From assembly GCF_900167015.1 (NCBI RefSeq), contig NZ_FUXX01000005.1:1-64000 (forward strand): a stretch of 64,000 nucleotides of DNA, in the 5' to 3' direction. The DNA comes from Succinivibrio dextrinosolvens DSM 3072. GTDB lineage: Bacteria > Pseudomonadota > Gammaproteobacteria > Enterobacterales > Succinivibrionaceae. Positions within the stretch are counted from its first letter, which is position 1; every line of letters begins with the position of its first letter. Made by a program: the position numbers and the translations under genes. Shown one piece after another: positions 35,754 through 43,895 of this stretch. The notes under the pieces were generated by a model. It was given only the letters and a program-made list of their open reading frames with translations, searched no databases and had not been told where the DNA came from.

Positions 35754-36872
35754 TTAAACAAAGTCACCACCGCCACCTCCACGGCTGAGCATAATGGCAC
35801 CTGAATCATTAAGTTTTCTAGCAATGGTAAGAATTTCCTTCTGAGCAGCCTCAACATCGGACAGCTTGGTAGGACCCATAGATGCAAGATCTTCCTTCAT
35901 AGATGCAGCAGCACGAGAAGACATGTTCTTGAAGAACTTCTCCTTGAGGCCGTCATCAGCGCCCTTAAGAGCCTTCTGCAGAACATCTGATGGAATATCA
36001 CGCAGCAGAGTCTGAATAGAACGGTCGTCCACAGTATTGAGGTTCTCGAATACGAACATAAGATCCTGGATCTGACCACCGATTTCCTTGTCCTGAGACT
36101 GAATAGCATTCATCAGCTGAGTCTCGGTTGAGCTGTCTAAGTAGTTCATGATATCTGCAGCACTCTTCAGACCACCAATCTTGGCTGTCTGAGAACCTGC
36201 GGCACCAGCGAACTGTTTCTCCATAATCTCGTTTAACTCCTGCAAAGCTGCTGGCTGAACTTCCTCTAAGGTTGCAATACGCATAATCAGATCAAGTCTT
36301 ACTGTTTCATTGAACTGAGACAGAATCTCAGCAGACTGTTCAGGCTCCAGATAGGAGAGCACGATAGTCTGAATCTGAGGATGCTCGTTCTGAATAATGG
36401 TTGCCACCTGTCTTGCGTCCATCCACTTTAAGGAATCCAGACCACGAGAACCGGTACCAAGAGAAATCTGTTCGATAAGGTTGTTGGCCTTTTCTGAACC
36501 CAGAGCAGAAACCAGAGCATGACGAACAAAGTCTGAATTTCCAAGACCAAGATTTGAATGCTTGGTTACTTCCTTTAAAAAGGATTTATGAACCGCATTA
36601 ACCTGATCCTGAGAGAAGGTTGCCATTTCAGACATTCTTATACCAAGCTTCTGAACCTGTTTAGGCTCCAGATTCTTGAAGATCTGAGCAGCATCCTCCT
36701 CTGAAAGAGACAGCATCAGAAGAACAGCCTTGTCCATACCGGACATATTCTCCAGTGCTGTTTTTTCATCATCAGAGAATTCTAGTAAAGCATTCTGTCC
36801 GCCACCGATTGGTGGCATTGCAGCTGGAGCAGGAGCTGGTGCTGGAGCTGCTGAAACCTTTTCATCTGACAT
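35754..36872 (-). CDS. fliG: Flagellar motor switch protein FliG
   Basis: 372-residue torque-generating C-ring protein. MSGMDKAVLLMLSLSEEDAAQIF starts the N-terminal domain, after an Ala/Pro-rich extension of about 40 residues. The middle domain has NEHPQIQTIVLSYLEPEQSAEIL, and the C-terminal domain has LMFVFENLNTVDDRSIQTLLRDI with charged torque residues. Slightly longer than E. coli FliG (331). Confidence 0.95.
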   Translation of the reverse strand: MSDEKVSAAPAPAPAPAAMPPIGGGQNALLEFSDDEKTALENMSGMDKAVLLMLSLSEEDAAQIFKNLEPKQVQKLGIRMSEMATFSQDQVNAVHKSFLKEVTKHSNLGLGNSDFVRHALVSALGSEKANNLIEQISLGTGSRGLDSLKWMDARQVATIIQNEHPQIQTIVLSYLEPEQSAEILSQFNETVRLDLIMRIATLEEVQPAALQELNEIMEKQFAGAAGSQTAKIGGLKSAADIMNYLDSSTETQLMNAIQSQDKEIGGQIQDLMFVFENLNTVDDRSIQTLLRDIPSDVLQKALKGADDGLKEKFFKNMSSRAAASMKEDLASMGPTKLSDVEAAQKEILTIARKLNDSGAIMLSRGGGGGDFV

Positions 36873-36881
36873 AGTACTACC

Positions 36882-38723
36882 CTAGTTCTTATCCTTAAAA
36901 TCAGCGTTAAGCCATTCTTTTATAACTTCCGCAGTCAGCTGAGGTTCATTGGAAGCCAGAGTTCTGACAGCCTTGAGCAGATCAGCTTCTTTATGAAGGT
37001 TAGGAAGCTCAATACCGCCGTCATTGTTGATAGTGTATACCTGATCAGCAAGTTCCTTGTTCTTGGCTATCAGGTTGAAATCGTCATAGCCGTCAAGTGC
37101 AGACTGAGAATCGAGCTCGTCCTGCTCTGCCTCTGGAGACATATCCTCCTCGTCCTTGTGCAGCAGCTTGTTGAGCAGAGGACGTATCACGAAGATAACC
37201 ACAATCAGCACAACAATAACAGATCCGCCGATACGTACAAGTCTGTAGAAGAACTCCTGCTCGTACCAAGGTAGTGGAGGCTTAACATCGCCATGAGGGA
37301 AACATACAGTCTCAACCTTTACAAAGTCACCGCGAGTCTCATTCAGGCCTAAACCACCGCGAACCAGATCAGCGATCTTATCTAGATCCTGCTGTGAACG
37401 AGGCTCATATTTAACACCGCCTTCAGCATCCACAATACGGTCATAGTCAACTGCAACAGATACAGTCAGACGGGATACGATATTTGATGGACGAACAGTA
37501 TGTCTTACTGTGGTATCAACTTCGTAGTTACGAACAGCTTCACGGCTTTCCTTACGATTTGAGGTTGAATCCGAAGAGCTTCCTGTACCGTCCTTCAGCT
37601 GCTGTGGAATTGCAGCGTTTGCAGGAGGCTGATTAGAAAGAGAGCCAGGAACACCGTAAGGATTCTTCTTATCCTCATTACCAGACTGTTCCTTTAAGGT
37701 CTCTGAACGTACTGCCTGAGAATCAGGATTATAAAGCTGAGCTGTTTCCTCCTGTACGGTGGTATCAAGAGTTACATCAACCTCGGCAGAGTAACGGCCA
37801 AGACCAAGCATTGGCATCAGTATTGAATCAAGCTTATCGCGATACTGAGCCTCACGCATGGTTCTCATTTCAAACTCACGCTGAATCTTGCTCTCAGGAG
37901 TATCCCCCTTTACCTCGGCGCTTAACTGACGGCCATTATGATCGGTAACAGTAACATCCTTTGACAGAAGATTATGTACTGAGGATGCTACAAGGAATCT
38001 GATGGAATTAACATTCTCTGGAGACAGATAGGTATTTGGCTTTAGAGTAACAACTACAGCAGCACTTGGTCTGCTCTTCTCTCTTGCAAATACATTGTCC
38101 TTTGGAATTGCTAAAAGTACGGTTGCATGTGAAATACCGTCAATACGCTCAATGGCTCTTGCAAGCTGAACCTCACGGCTGTGCTTGATTCTCTCGTTTT
38201 CCATTCTCTGGGAAACACCGAAGCCAGAGTCGGTCATAATAATCTGATCACCCTCGTCGGTTGCCTCCTGAGGAAGAGCAATACCCTTACGCAGCATCTG
38301 CTCGGTAATATCGCTGTACTCGTTTGCATCCACGATAATGGTGTTATTGTTTGCAAGCTTGTATTTGTAGCCTTCAGTATCTAAAAAGTCCAGTACGTTT
38401 CCGATTTCCTGAGATGAGTACTGTCCAAGCTTTCTCTCTGTATCAGGGGTCTTGCCGCCTGTTGAGGTGAAGCTTATAACCGCAAAAATGATACCCGCAA
38501 CAAAGATAACCAGGAAAATGAGGATCACCAGACGGCGAACCATTTCGCCATCCTTAAAGAAACTCTTTATAGCCGAGTGCTTCTCAGGAATACCGGTACT
38601 AGGAACAGGAGCGGAATCTGATACAGCAATATCAGTTGATGATGCATCAGCACCATCAGTTGTAGCTGGCAGATTGCTTTCATCCTGATTTCCTGGAGCA
38701 ACTGGGAATCCGTTTTCTGACAT
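36882..38723 (-). CDS. fliF: Flagellar MS-ring protein FliF
   Basis: 613-residue MS-ring subunit. Two membrane helices flank the periplasmic ring-building motifs: one near residues 70-92, the second near 497-517 (GGSVIVVLIVVIFVIRPLL). The periplasmic part includes SQRMENERIKHSREVQLARAIE and ARERSRPSA-like segments. The C terminus (residues 560-613) holds the FliG-binding stretch. Length is in the normal range (E. coli 552). Confidence 0.95.
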   Translation of the reverse strand: MSENGFPVAPGNQDESNLPATTDGADASSTDIAVSDSAPVPSTGIPEKHSAIKSFFKDGEMVRRLVILIFLVIFVAGIIFAVISFTSTGGKTPDTERKLGQYSSQEIGNVLDFLDTEGYKYKLANNNTIIVDANEYSDITEQMLRKGIALPQEATDEGDQIIMTDSGFGVSQRMENERIKHSREVQLARAIERIDGISHATVLLAIPKDNVFAREKSRPSAAVVVTLKPNTYLSPENVNSIRFLVASSVHNLLSKDVTVTDHNGRQLSAEVKGDTPESKIQREFEMRTMREAQYRDKLDSILMPMLGLGRYSAEVDVTLDTTVQEETAQLYNPDSQAVRSETLKEQSGNEDKKNPYGVPGSLSNQPPANAAIPQQLKDGTGSSSDSTSNRKESREAVRNYEVDTTVRHTVRPSNIVSRLTVSVAVDYDRIVDAEGGVKYEPRSQQDLDKIADLVRGGLGLNETRGDFVKVETVCFPHGDVKPPLPWYEQEFFYRLVRIGGSVIVVLIVVIFVIRPLLNKLLHKDEEDMSPEAEQDELDSQSALDGYDDFNLIAKNKELADQVYTINNDGGIELPNLHKEADLLKAVRTLASNEPQLTAEVIKEWLNADFKDKN

Positions 38724-38751
38724 ATTAGTTCCTCATCATCCGAATATGCAG

Positions 38752-39177
38752 TTAAATCTGCATCTGAGATATGGTTCTGTAAGCTTCAATCATCTTGTTT
38801 CTAATCTGAACGGTAGCGTCAAAAGATAGACTGGCCTTCTGAGTTGCCAGCATTACGTCTGACAGGGTGACCTTTCTGTCACCAAGATCGAAACGTGTCT
38901 GTTTATTGGCGGCATCGTTCTGAATGGTATTAACATTCTCAAAAGCTTCATGAAGCATGTTGGCAAAGGCACCAATGTTATCCTTGGTCTGAACTGAATC
39001 ACTCTTGTCTGACTCAGACTGACCTGGCACCATTACCGGAGCATTTTCAATCTTCTGCTGCAATGTATCTTTCATGCCAGTTGATGCAACCTGCAAAGAA
39101 CGCATATTCTGCTGCATTCTCTGAAGCTGATTTAACATTGTAGGGTTAGCTACTAAAGGATTGATCATTAAACTCAT
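38752..39177 (-). CDS. fliE: Flagellar hook-basal body protein FliE
   Basis: 141 residues (usually 104-110, so an extended N terminus). The C-terminal DVMLATQKASLSFDATVQIRNKMIEAYRTI is diagnostic. FliE links the MS ring to the rod. First gene of the fli block. AGGAGG before the ATG. Confidence 0.93.
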   Translation of the reverse strand: MSLMINPLVANPTMLNQLQRMQQNMRSLQVASTGMKDTLQQKIENAPVMVPGQSESDKSDSVQTKDNIGAFANMLHEAFENVNTIQNDAANKQTRFDLGDRKVTLSDVMLATQKASLSFDATVQIRNKMIEAYRTISQMQI

Positions 39178-39226
39178 AGATTCCTCCTGTCAAAAAACTG
39201 ACAGACACATATTGCTACGAGTATCT

Positions 39227-39244
39227 AATCAATTAGCATGCCAA
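39227..39244 (-). promoter_or_regulatory. Possible sigma-54 promoter for fliEFGHIJ
   Basis: On the minus strand TTGGCATGCTAATTGATT has the -24 TGGCA and a -12 TTGA (consensus TTGC) at exactly the RpoN spacing, 50 bases before fliE. The mismatched -12 C makes it weaker than the fliK promoter. Confidence 0.5.
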
Positions 39245-39348
39245 CTTTCAAATCATACTCACGAAAAGATAACACTACTAGTTTAATCGTACTTACTTTT
39301 AAACAAATACAAAAAGAAAAATTATCAAAGAGTTGAGTTGAATCGCAT

Positions 39349-39377
39349 AAAAAAAGGCCGATTATAGTTAACCGGCC
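39349..39377 (-). terminator. Intrinsic terminator of the asparaginase gene
   Basis: GGCCG (39356-39360) / CGGCC (39373-39377); on the minus strand followed by a run of seven T. Confidence 0.8.
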
Positions 39378-39407
39378 TATTATTTTATTTACGGATAGAA
39401 TCAGATA

Positions 39408-40553
39408 TTAGTACTTGTCAAAAATCTTCTGGATTTCAGCCTTCTTTGAAGTCTTGGTCAGAGCAAGTCTTAGTAGAACTGCAGCCTTCTGTGGCTGAAG
39501 ATCATCGCAGCGAAGTACGTTTGCAATATCGTAGTCATCACTTGCTGATACATAACCTGAACCTACACGGGTACTGCGAACCACAATCATCTCAGGATGT
39601 CTTGCAATTGCCTCTTTCCAGCTTACGCTGTACTCACCGCTGCCGGCACCTGCGATAACAATACCCTTATAGCCCTTCTGAGCATAGTAATCAATAATTG
39701 AACCGTCGGTATCTACGTTAAAGTAAAGAACAGCAACTTTAGGTAAGGTCTTCAGATTTGAAACATTAAACTCGGTGTTTACTGTGTGCTTCTTTACAGG
39801 CTGACTGTAGAACAGAACATTATCATCAATTACATAGCCCATACAGCCGTAATCGCCAGAATTAAAAGCATTTACATTGAAGGTGTTAATCTTGCGGATG
39901 TCACGTGCACCATAGATTCTGTCAGAAATAACAGCCATTACGCCCTTACCCTTGGCACTTGGATTAGAAGCCAGAGCTACAGACTGATGAAGATTTAATG
40001 GACCATCTGCAGAGATTGCAGTTGAAGGTCTCATAGAACCGGTTACAACAACAGGCTTGTCAGTCTTTAGTACAAGATTCAGGAAATATGCAGTCTCATC
40101 TAAGGTATCAGTTCCATGGGTAATTACAAAGCCGGATACAGATGAATCCTTAGCAAGTTTATTTATGCGGTTTGCAATCTGTAACCAGATCTCTGAGGTA
40201 ATGTCGTCTGAATTGATGTTGCAGATCTGCTCGCCATGAACATTAGCTACATCAGATAGCTTTGCAGCCTCTGCCAGAGCCTCAACATTCAGCTGACCTG
40301 GCTTGTAGTTGGTTGACTTACCCTCAGCACCGGTACCGGCAATGGTGCCGCCGGTTGCAAGAATTGCAACAGTTGGAAGATTCTTCTTAACCTGTTTCTT
40401 CTCAGGAGCAGGAGTGCTTACAACGGTAGTTGCGCCTGTGGTTGCAGACACAGCTGTGGACTGAGCTTCGGTGTTTGTAGCACAGCCTGTTGTAATTGCT
40501 AAAGCTAAAGCTATTGGTAGAATAGCTACACCTTTAAATAGATTTTTTTTCAT
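39408..40553 (-). CDS. ansB: L-asparaginase (type II), predicted lipoprotein
   Basis: Hydrolyses L-asparagine to aspartate and ammonia. The catalytic threonines lie in ILATGGTIAGTG (near residue 68) and FVITHGTDTLDETAYFL. VVTGSMRPSTAISADGP and the C-terminal GAGSG/RSTRVGSG segments also fit type II enzymes. The N terminus has a signal with a lipobox (ITTGC, Cys24) and a Ser/Thr/Ala-rich spacer of about 35 residues, so the enzyme is probably membrane-anchored in the periplasm or on the surface. A hairpin in the leader (40581-40606) may regulate it. Confidence 0.92.
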   Translation of the reverse strand: MKKNLFKGVAILPIALALAITTGCATNTEAQSTAVSATTGATTVVSTPAPEKKQVKKNLPTVAILATGGTIAGTGAEGKSTNYKPGQLNVEALAEAAKLSDVANVHGEQICNINSDDITSEIWLQIANRINKLAKDSSVSGFVITHGTDTLDETAYFLNLVLKTDKPVVVTGSMRPSTAISADGPLNLHQSVALASNPSAKGKGVMAVISDRIYGARDIRKINTFNVNAFNSGDYGCMGYVIDDNVLFYSQPVKKHTVNTEFNVSNLKTLPKVAVLYFNVDTDGSIIDYYAQKGYKGIVIAGAGSGEYSVSWKEAIARHPEMIVVRSTRVGSGYVSASDDYDIANVLRCDDLQPQKAAVLLRLALTKTSKKAEIQKIFDKY

Positions 40554-41229
40554 AAATAAACTCCAATTGTTTGAGACATTTTTCTTTACGTTTCAGCGTA
40601 AAGAAAAGAAATATCCTCTTAACGCATAAACCATCAGTAAAAAGGATAATCTTTTACTGTTAGCTCTGACTGACGCTGATATGTGTTTGATTTTATGTTG
40701 TTATTTATAAAAAACAACCTGACACCATCATTTCTCCCTATTAAAGGACACAATGAATTATTTACATGCACAAAATCACTTTTGAGGTGCAGATTCACCG
40801 AAAGAACAGAATGTCGTGTATCAGTTAAATTCGCCCCACAAGAAACCGTGCGTAAATTTAGTGCAAAGTCCCAAGGTCTAGTATAAAGTTGCTCAAAAAA
40901 TTAAATTTTGACGAGATTCAATAAATTGATAAAAAGAAAAAACTTAGGATAATTATTTGAATTTAAAACGAGTTTTATTAAAAATTAATTTAAAGTTCTA
41001 ATATAAAACTTACCTTTTCCTACGAAAATTATTAAAAGCAAAAATACTGTTTTCTTTTGATGGTTATTATGATTCTGAGCTTTATTCATCTATGCCTTAA
41101 GATGACTAGAGAAGAGGCTTATGACATATTTTTTCACAGTTGTTTTTAAGATTCAGACAGTTATATCAGCTCTTTTTCAAAATTTATCCTATATTTGTAT
41201 AAGTACACTGGTATTTCTCGGAGTTTATT
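40554..41229. other. Intergenic region upstream of ansB
   Basis: 676 bases without a credible gene. TTTCTTTACG (40581-40590) / CGTAAAGAAA (40597-40606) is a perfect 10-bp inverted repeat 28 bases before the ansB start, on the ansB leader. A frame at 40683-40886 has no ribosome site or recognisable protein. The rest is AT-rich sequence before the small membrane protein gene at 41230. Confidence 0.45.
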
Positions 41230-41649
41230 ATGCTGTTAAATGTTGCATATGTAGTAGCTGGAGTTCTGCTGCTGTTCTTTATCTATGATATGTTTTTGAA
41301 GAAAAAACCTAATTTTCGCAGCCTAACGATTTTTGTGGCTGGCATCCTGAGTGTTGCCGCCTGCACCTATATTCTATCCACCAATATTGAGGAACATCTT
41401 GATAATGCGCTACATCAGGGACAGCCTCGTTCTGTTTCCTGCATGTTCAATAATCCTGTGGTAAATCCTAAATCATTCACAGACGATGTGGCTCGATACG
41501 CTGCAATGTGTAAGGATGATTATGAGAAGAAATATGGAGATTCAATCAGGATTCTGCCTTCATATGAATACTCATTCATAGATTCAGGTGCATATCTTGA
41601 TGTTACCTTTGATGTGATTGAACTTATAAAAGATAAAGAACAAAAATAA
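41230..41649 (+). CDS. Small membrane protein of unknown function
   Basis: 139 residues. Two membrane segments (about 3-22 and 31-50) are followed by a soluble domain of some 85 residues with two cysteines (SCMFNNP, AAMCKDD) and a FIDSGAYLDVTFDVIEL strand. Upstream sequence TCGGAG fits a ribosome site. Followed by its own terminator. No family recognised; topology suggests a periplasmic C-terminal domain. Confidence 0.6.
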   Translation: MLLNVAYVVAGVLLLFFIYDMFLKKKPNFRSLTIFVAGILSVAACTYILSTNIEEHLDNALHQGQPRSVSCMFNNPVVNPKSFTDDVARYAAMCKDDYEKKYGDSIRILPSYEYSFIDSGAYLDVTFDVIELIKDKEQK

Positions 41650-41671
41650 CAGCTAGGTAAACCTCCTTCAA

Positions 41672-41698
41672 AAAGCTATCGTAAAGATAGCTTTTTTT
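41672..41698 (+). terminator. Intrinsic terminator
   Basis: AAAGCTATC / GATAGCTTT (41672-41693) followed by TTTTT. Confidence 0.8.
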
Positions 41699-41720
41699 AT
41701 TCCATAATATTTTTACTCGG

Positions 41721-41918
41721 TTAAAACCGACTCGGTTGTGATCGAGTAAAAACACAGAAGTTAAATCCTAAGCCTGTAAACCAGCGCAGATTCTGTCCGG
41801 CAATAAGACTAGCACTGCTGACAATGAACACAGTCAGGACCAGAAAGATCATCGCATAGGCTTTAATTTTAATAGATGGATCTGCAGATTTTTTTACCTG
41901 CAGATCATAGAAAGACAA
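41721..41918 (-). CDS. Doubtful small membrane protein after HigA
   Basis: 65 residues with one hydrophobic segment (AMIFLVLTVFIVSSASLIAG). The start would be a TTG without a ribosome site, 16 bases after the HigA stop. It may be a third gene of the TA operon or no gene at all. Confidence 0.28.
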   Translation of the reverse strand: MSFYDLQVKKSADPSIKIKAYAMIFLVLTVFIVSSASLIAGQNLRWFTGLGFNFCVFTRSQPSRF

Positions 41919-41934
41919 CTAGTGTTTTGAAAAA

Positions 41935-42216
41935 TTAAACTAGGGAAACCTGAAGTTTCTTTCCAAGGCCCTTTGCAAGTTTTAAAAGTGTATTCAAAGA
42001 AGGATTTGCATTGCCGTTTTCAATTTTTGACAAATCGGCCTGAGTAATACCTGTCAGCTCTGAAAGCTCCTTCTGAGTAAGATTCTTCTCTTTACGAGCA
42101 AGAATAATACTTTCAATCAGAGCATATTTTGACTCTAATGCATCGTATTCCTTCTTTACTTTTGGATCTTTTAGCTGCTCTGCAAGAAAATCTTCAAATT
42201 TATTACTCATTTTCAT
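41935..42216 (-). CDS. HigA-like XRE-family antitoxin
   Basis: 93-residue helix-turn-helix protein. LTQKELSELTGITQADLSKIENGNANPSLNTLLKLAKGLGKKL is the XRE DNA-binding domain at the C-terminal side; a helical arm (FEDFLAEQLKDPKVKKEYDAL) precedes it, as in HigA antitoxins of RelE/HigB-type pairs. AAGGAG before the ATG. Overlaps the end of the toxin gene by 14 bases. A 20-bp palindrome upstream of the toxin start would be its operator. Confidence 0.82.
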   Translation of the reverse strand: MKMSNKFEDFLAEQLKDPKVKKEYDALESKYALIESIILARKEKNLTQKELSELTGITQADLSKIENGNANPSLNTLLKLAKGLGKKLQVSLV

Positions 42217-42578
42217 TGCTCCTTCTTAAAAAATCTTCTCTGTATTTTTTCGCAATCTCTATTTCTTTTCGTGGAGTTTTTTGAGTTTTCTTAATAAAAC
42301 CATTGGTTAATACAGCTTTTTTACCGACGTAAAAGAAATAAAGGACTCTTGTTAGATTCGTTCCAACTTTAGTACGAATTTCAAGGATTCCATCATCTAA
42401 AGGCGATGATTCCGGCTTTCTAAGTGCAGGGCCAACTTTAGCCAACAGCCAACAGATTAATGTTGCGTAAAGTTTTTGCTTTTAATTTTTCATCAAGACC
42501 TAATAAAAAGTCCCTTGCCGGCATAGAGCCATCTTCTTTTTCATAGAAAATGACCGAAAATTCTGATTGCTGGTCCAT
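42203..42578 (-). pseudogene. HigB/Gp49-like toxin gene broken by a 7-bp tandem duplication
   Basis: Reading starts at ATG 42578 (MDQQSEFSVIFYEKEDG...) and stops at 42438 after 46 residues. The rest of the toxin continues in the next frame: AKVGPALRKPESSPLDDGILEIR, then RVLYFFYVGKKAVLTNGFIKK, the RelE/HigB core ending in TPRKEIEIAKKYREDFL. At the junction AGCCAAC occurs twice in tandem (42440-42453); removing one copy joins the two parts into one normal-length toxin. The 3' half alone has a TTG start but no ribosome site, so the toxin is probably inactive or phase-switched. Confidence 0.8.
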
Positions 42579-42614
42579 AATTGTTAAAATACCTTTCTTC
42601 TTATATATTGAGGT

Positions 42615-42634
42615 ATATATGTTATAACATATAT
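42615..42634. promoter_or_regulatory. 20-bp perfect palindrome, candidate HigA operator
   Basis: ATATATGTTATAACATATAT, 37 bases before the toxin start codon. Confidence 0.6.
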
Positions 42635-42788
42635 TTACATGATAAATAGAGCCTTTTTATTTGAATAGATTTTTTTCTGGGACGCTTTTTTGTGCGATGA
42701 GAAGAAGGAGCTAACAATTTAGAAAATAAACAAAAAAAAATGAGACTTTTCATCTTAATATGTTATTTAAAACTGGAACGATAATGAG

Positions 42789-42974
42789 CTATAAAGCCAA
42801 AACAATAGAGGTAACAATAAGAGGAACAATAAAGAGCATAAGAAATATAATCAGATGATTCTTGAGAGTTGTTCCGTCCTGAGATTTCTTATCTTCTTTA
42901 AGAGAAAGATTGAACAACGGATAATCGACTATACAGATTATTAAAACAATCAGAATTAACTTAGTAAGAGTCAT
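42789..42974 (-). CDS. Two-helix small membrane protein (paralogue of the one at 48525)
   Basis: 61 residues: hydrophobic segment 5-20, a charged loop (LKEDKKSQDGTTLKNH), and a second hydrophobic segment 41-60. Shares the order L-x-P/L...LK-x-D...T-x-K-x-HL-x-IF-x-LFI-x-P-x-IV with the 65-residue protein at 48525. GAGGGGA lies before the ATG. Function unknown. Confidence 0.6.
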   Translation of the reverse strand: MTLTKLILIVLIICIVDYPLFNLSLKEDKKSQDGTTLKNHLIIFLMLFIVPLIVTSIVLAL

Positions 42975-43018
42975 ATAGTTCCCCTCTCTGTTACCTTAAG
43001 TATAATCTCTGCAGGAAC

Positions 43019-43043
43019 AGATATCAGAATCTGGAATAGTCAT
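43019..43043 (+). repeat. Leader repeat, copy 1
   Basis: AGATATCAGAATCTGGAAT and onward; near-identical to 48444-48468. Both copies lie 39-57 bases upstream of a plus-strand small membrane protein gene. Confidence 0.6.
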
Positions 43044-43081
43044 CTTCTATAATATAATCATGGGAAACAGAGGAGGCTGCT

Positions 43082-43321
43082 ATGTCTCAGAAAGAACCTG
43101 CCTATTACGGTTATGAACTGAAGAAAGTTTCTTATGATGAGTACATCAGAGAGCGTACAGATACTCCTCTGTGGAGAAAGGTGCTGGCTCGGTTTATTCT
43201 TGCCTTTTTCGCTTTCTTGTCAGTTCTAATAAAATTTTTCAGTGTAATCTTAGAACCAGAAGTTTTTGCTTTCCTATTATTTACAGCTGTAGCTGTTTTC
43301 TTCTGTTATAACATTATCTGA
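43082..43321 (+). CDS. Small membrane protein of unknown function
   Basis: 79 residues. A soluble N-terminal part with Tyr-rich AYYGYELKKVSYDEYIRER is followed by two hydrophobic segments (about 34-53 and 59-78). A strong ribosome site GAGGAGG precedes the ATG. Shares its upstream sequence element with the small membrane gene at 48525, but the proteins are not clearly related. Confidence 0.65.
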   Translation: MSQKEPAYYGYELKKVSYDEYIRERTDTPLWRKVLARFILAFFAFLSVLIKFFSVILEPEVFAFLLFTAVAVFFCYNII

Positions 43322-43421
43322 AAAACTACGTTTCAATACTGCTTTCTATATACCTAAATTTAAGCATTTAATTCTCCTACTCCTAGTGTTTTTTTTATTT
43401 AAGCTAATCGTCTATACTTAT

Positions 43422-43448
43422 AAGTAGGAAAATATGAAATTCCTACTT
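43422..43448 (+). promoter_or_regulatory. Inverted repeat, candidate operator of the AbrB-type antitoxin
   Basis: AAGTAGGAA (43422-43430) / TTCCTACTT (43440-43448), immediately before the ribosome site AGAGGA of the gene at 43465. A third half-site-like TCCTACTCC lies near 43376. Confidence 0.6.
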
Positions 43449-43464
43449 TTAAAGAGGATTTACG

Positions 43465-43752
43465 ATGTCAGAATCATTGTTTGTAAATGACGCCAGAGTA
43501 ATGGCAAAGGGTCAGGTTACAATTCCTAAGAAAATACGAGCTATTCTTGGAATTGAATCAGGAGATCGTGTTTCTTTTGTTGTATCTGGTAATGAAGTAA
43601 AAATTGTAAATTCGGCTGTTTATGCAATGATGCAGCTGCAGAAGCAGATGAAAGGTGCAGGAAAGAAAGCAGGCCTAATAACAGAGGAAGATGTTGCAAA
43701 GTGGATCACTGAGTCTCGTGCAAAGGATTCAAATGATAAAGGTAATGCTTGA
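43465..43752 (+). CDS. AbrB/MazE-type antitoxin
   Basis: 95 residues. Swapped-hairpin DNA-binding domain with ARVMAKGQVTIPKKIRAILGIESGDRVSFVV, then a C-terminal toxin-binding tail. Its 3' end overlaps an ATG that opens a PIN toxin frame, but the toxin is cut to a stub (next entry), so this antitoxin is an orphan. Confidence 0.85.
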   Translation: MSESLFVNDARVMAKGQVTIPKKIRAILGIESGDRVSFVVSGNEVKIVNSAVYAMMQLQKQMKGAGKKAGLITEEDVAKWITESRAKDSNDKGNA

Positions 43753-43831
43753 TACCAACATCTTTATCTCCGCAACTTTTTTTTCAAATAGGAAGGCAAG
43801 GATTAACTTACCTTCCTTTGATTTGCTGTGA
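43733..43831 (+). pseudogene. Truncated PIN-domain toxin (N-terminal stub)
   Basis: Opens at ATG 43733, overlapping the antitoxin gene by 20 bases, and reads MIKVMLDTNIFISATFFSN: the first strand and catalytic Asp of PIN toxins. It then diverges and stops after 32 residues. The remaining about 100 residues are absent. GGAAGG/CCTTCC inverted repeats (43791-43816) lie at the break. This is a decayed AbrB-PIN pair. Confidence 0.7.
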
Positions 43832-43895
43832 CAGCTAAACTAAGCTAACAGGTTGTTACATAAAGAAATTTAAATAATTTGAGGACTAATTTAAT

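Noticed and set aside
40683-40886. 67-codon plus-strand frame upstream of ansB
   Set aside because: No ribosome site, no hydrophobic or domain pattern, overlaps the ansB promoter region.
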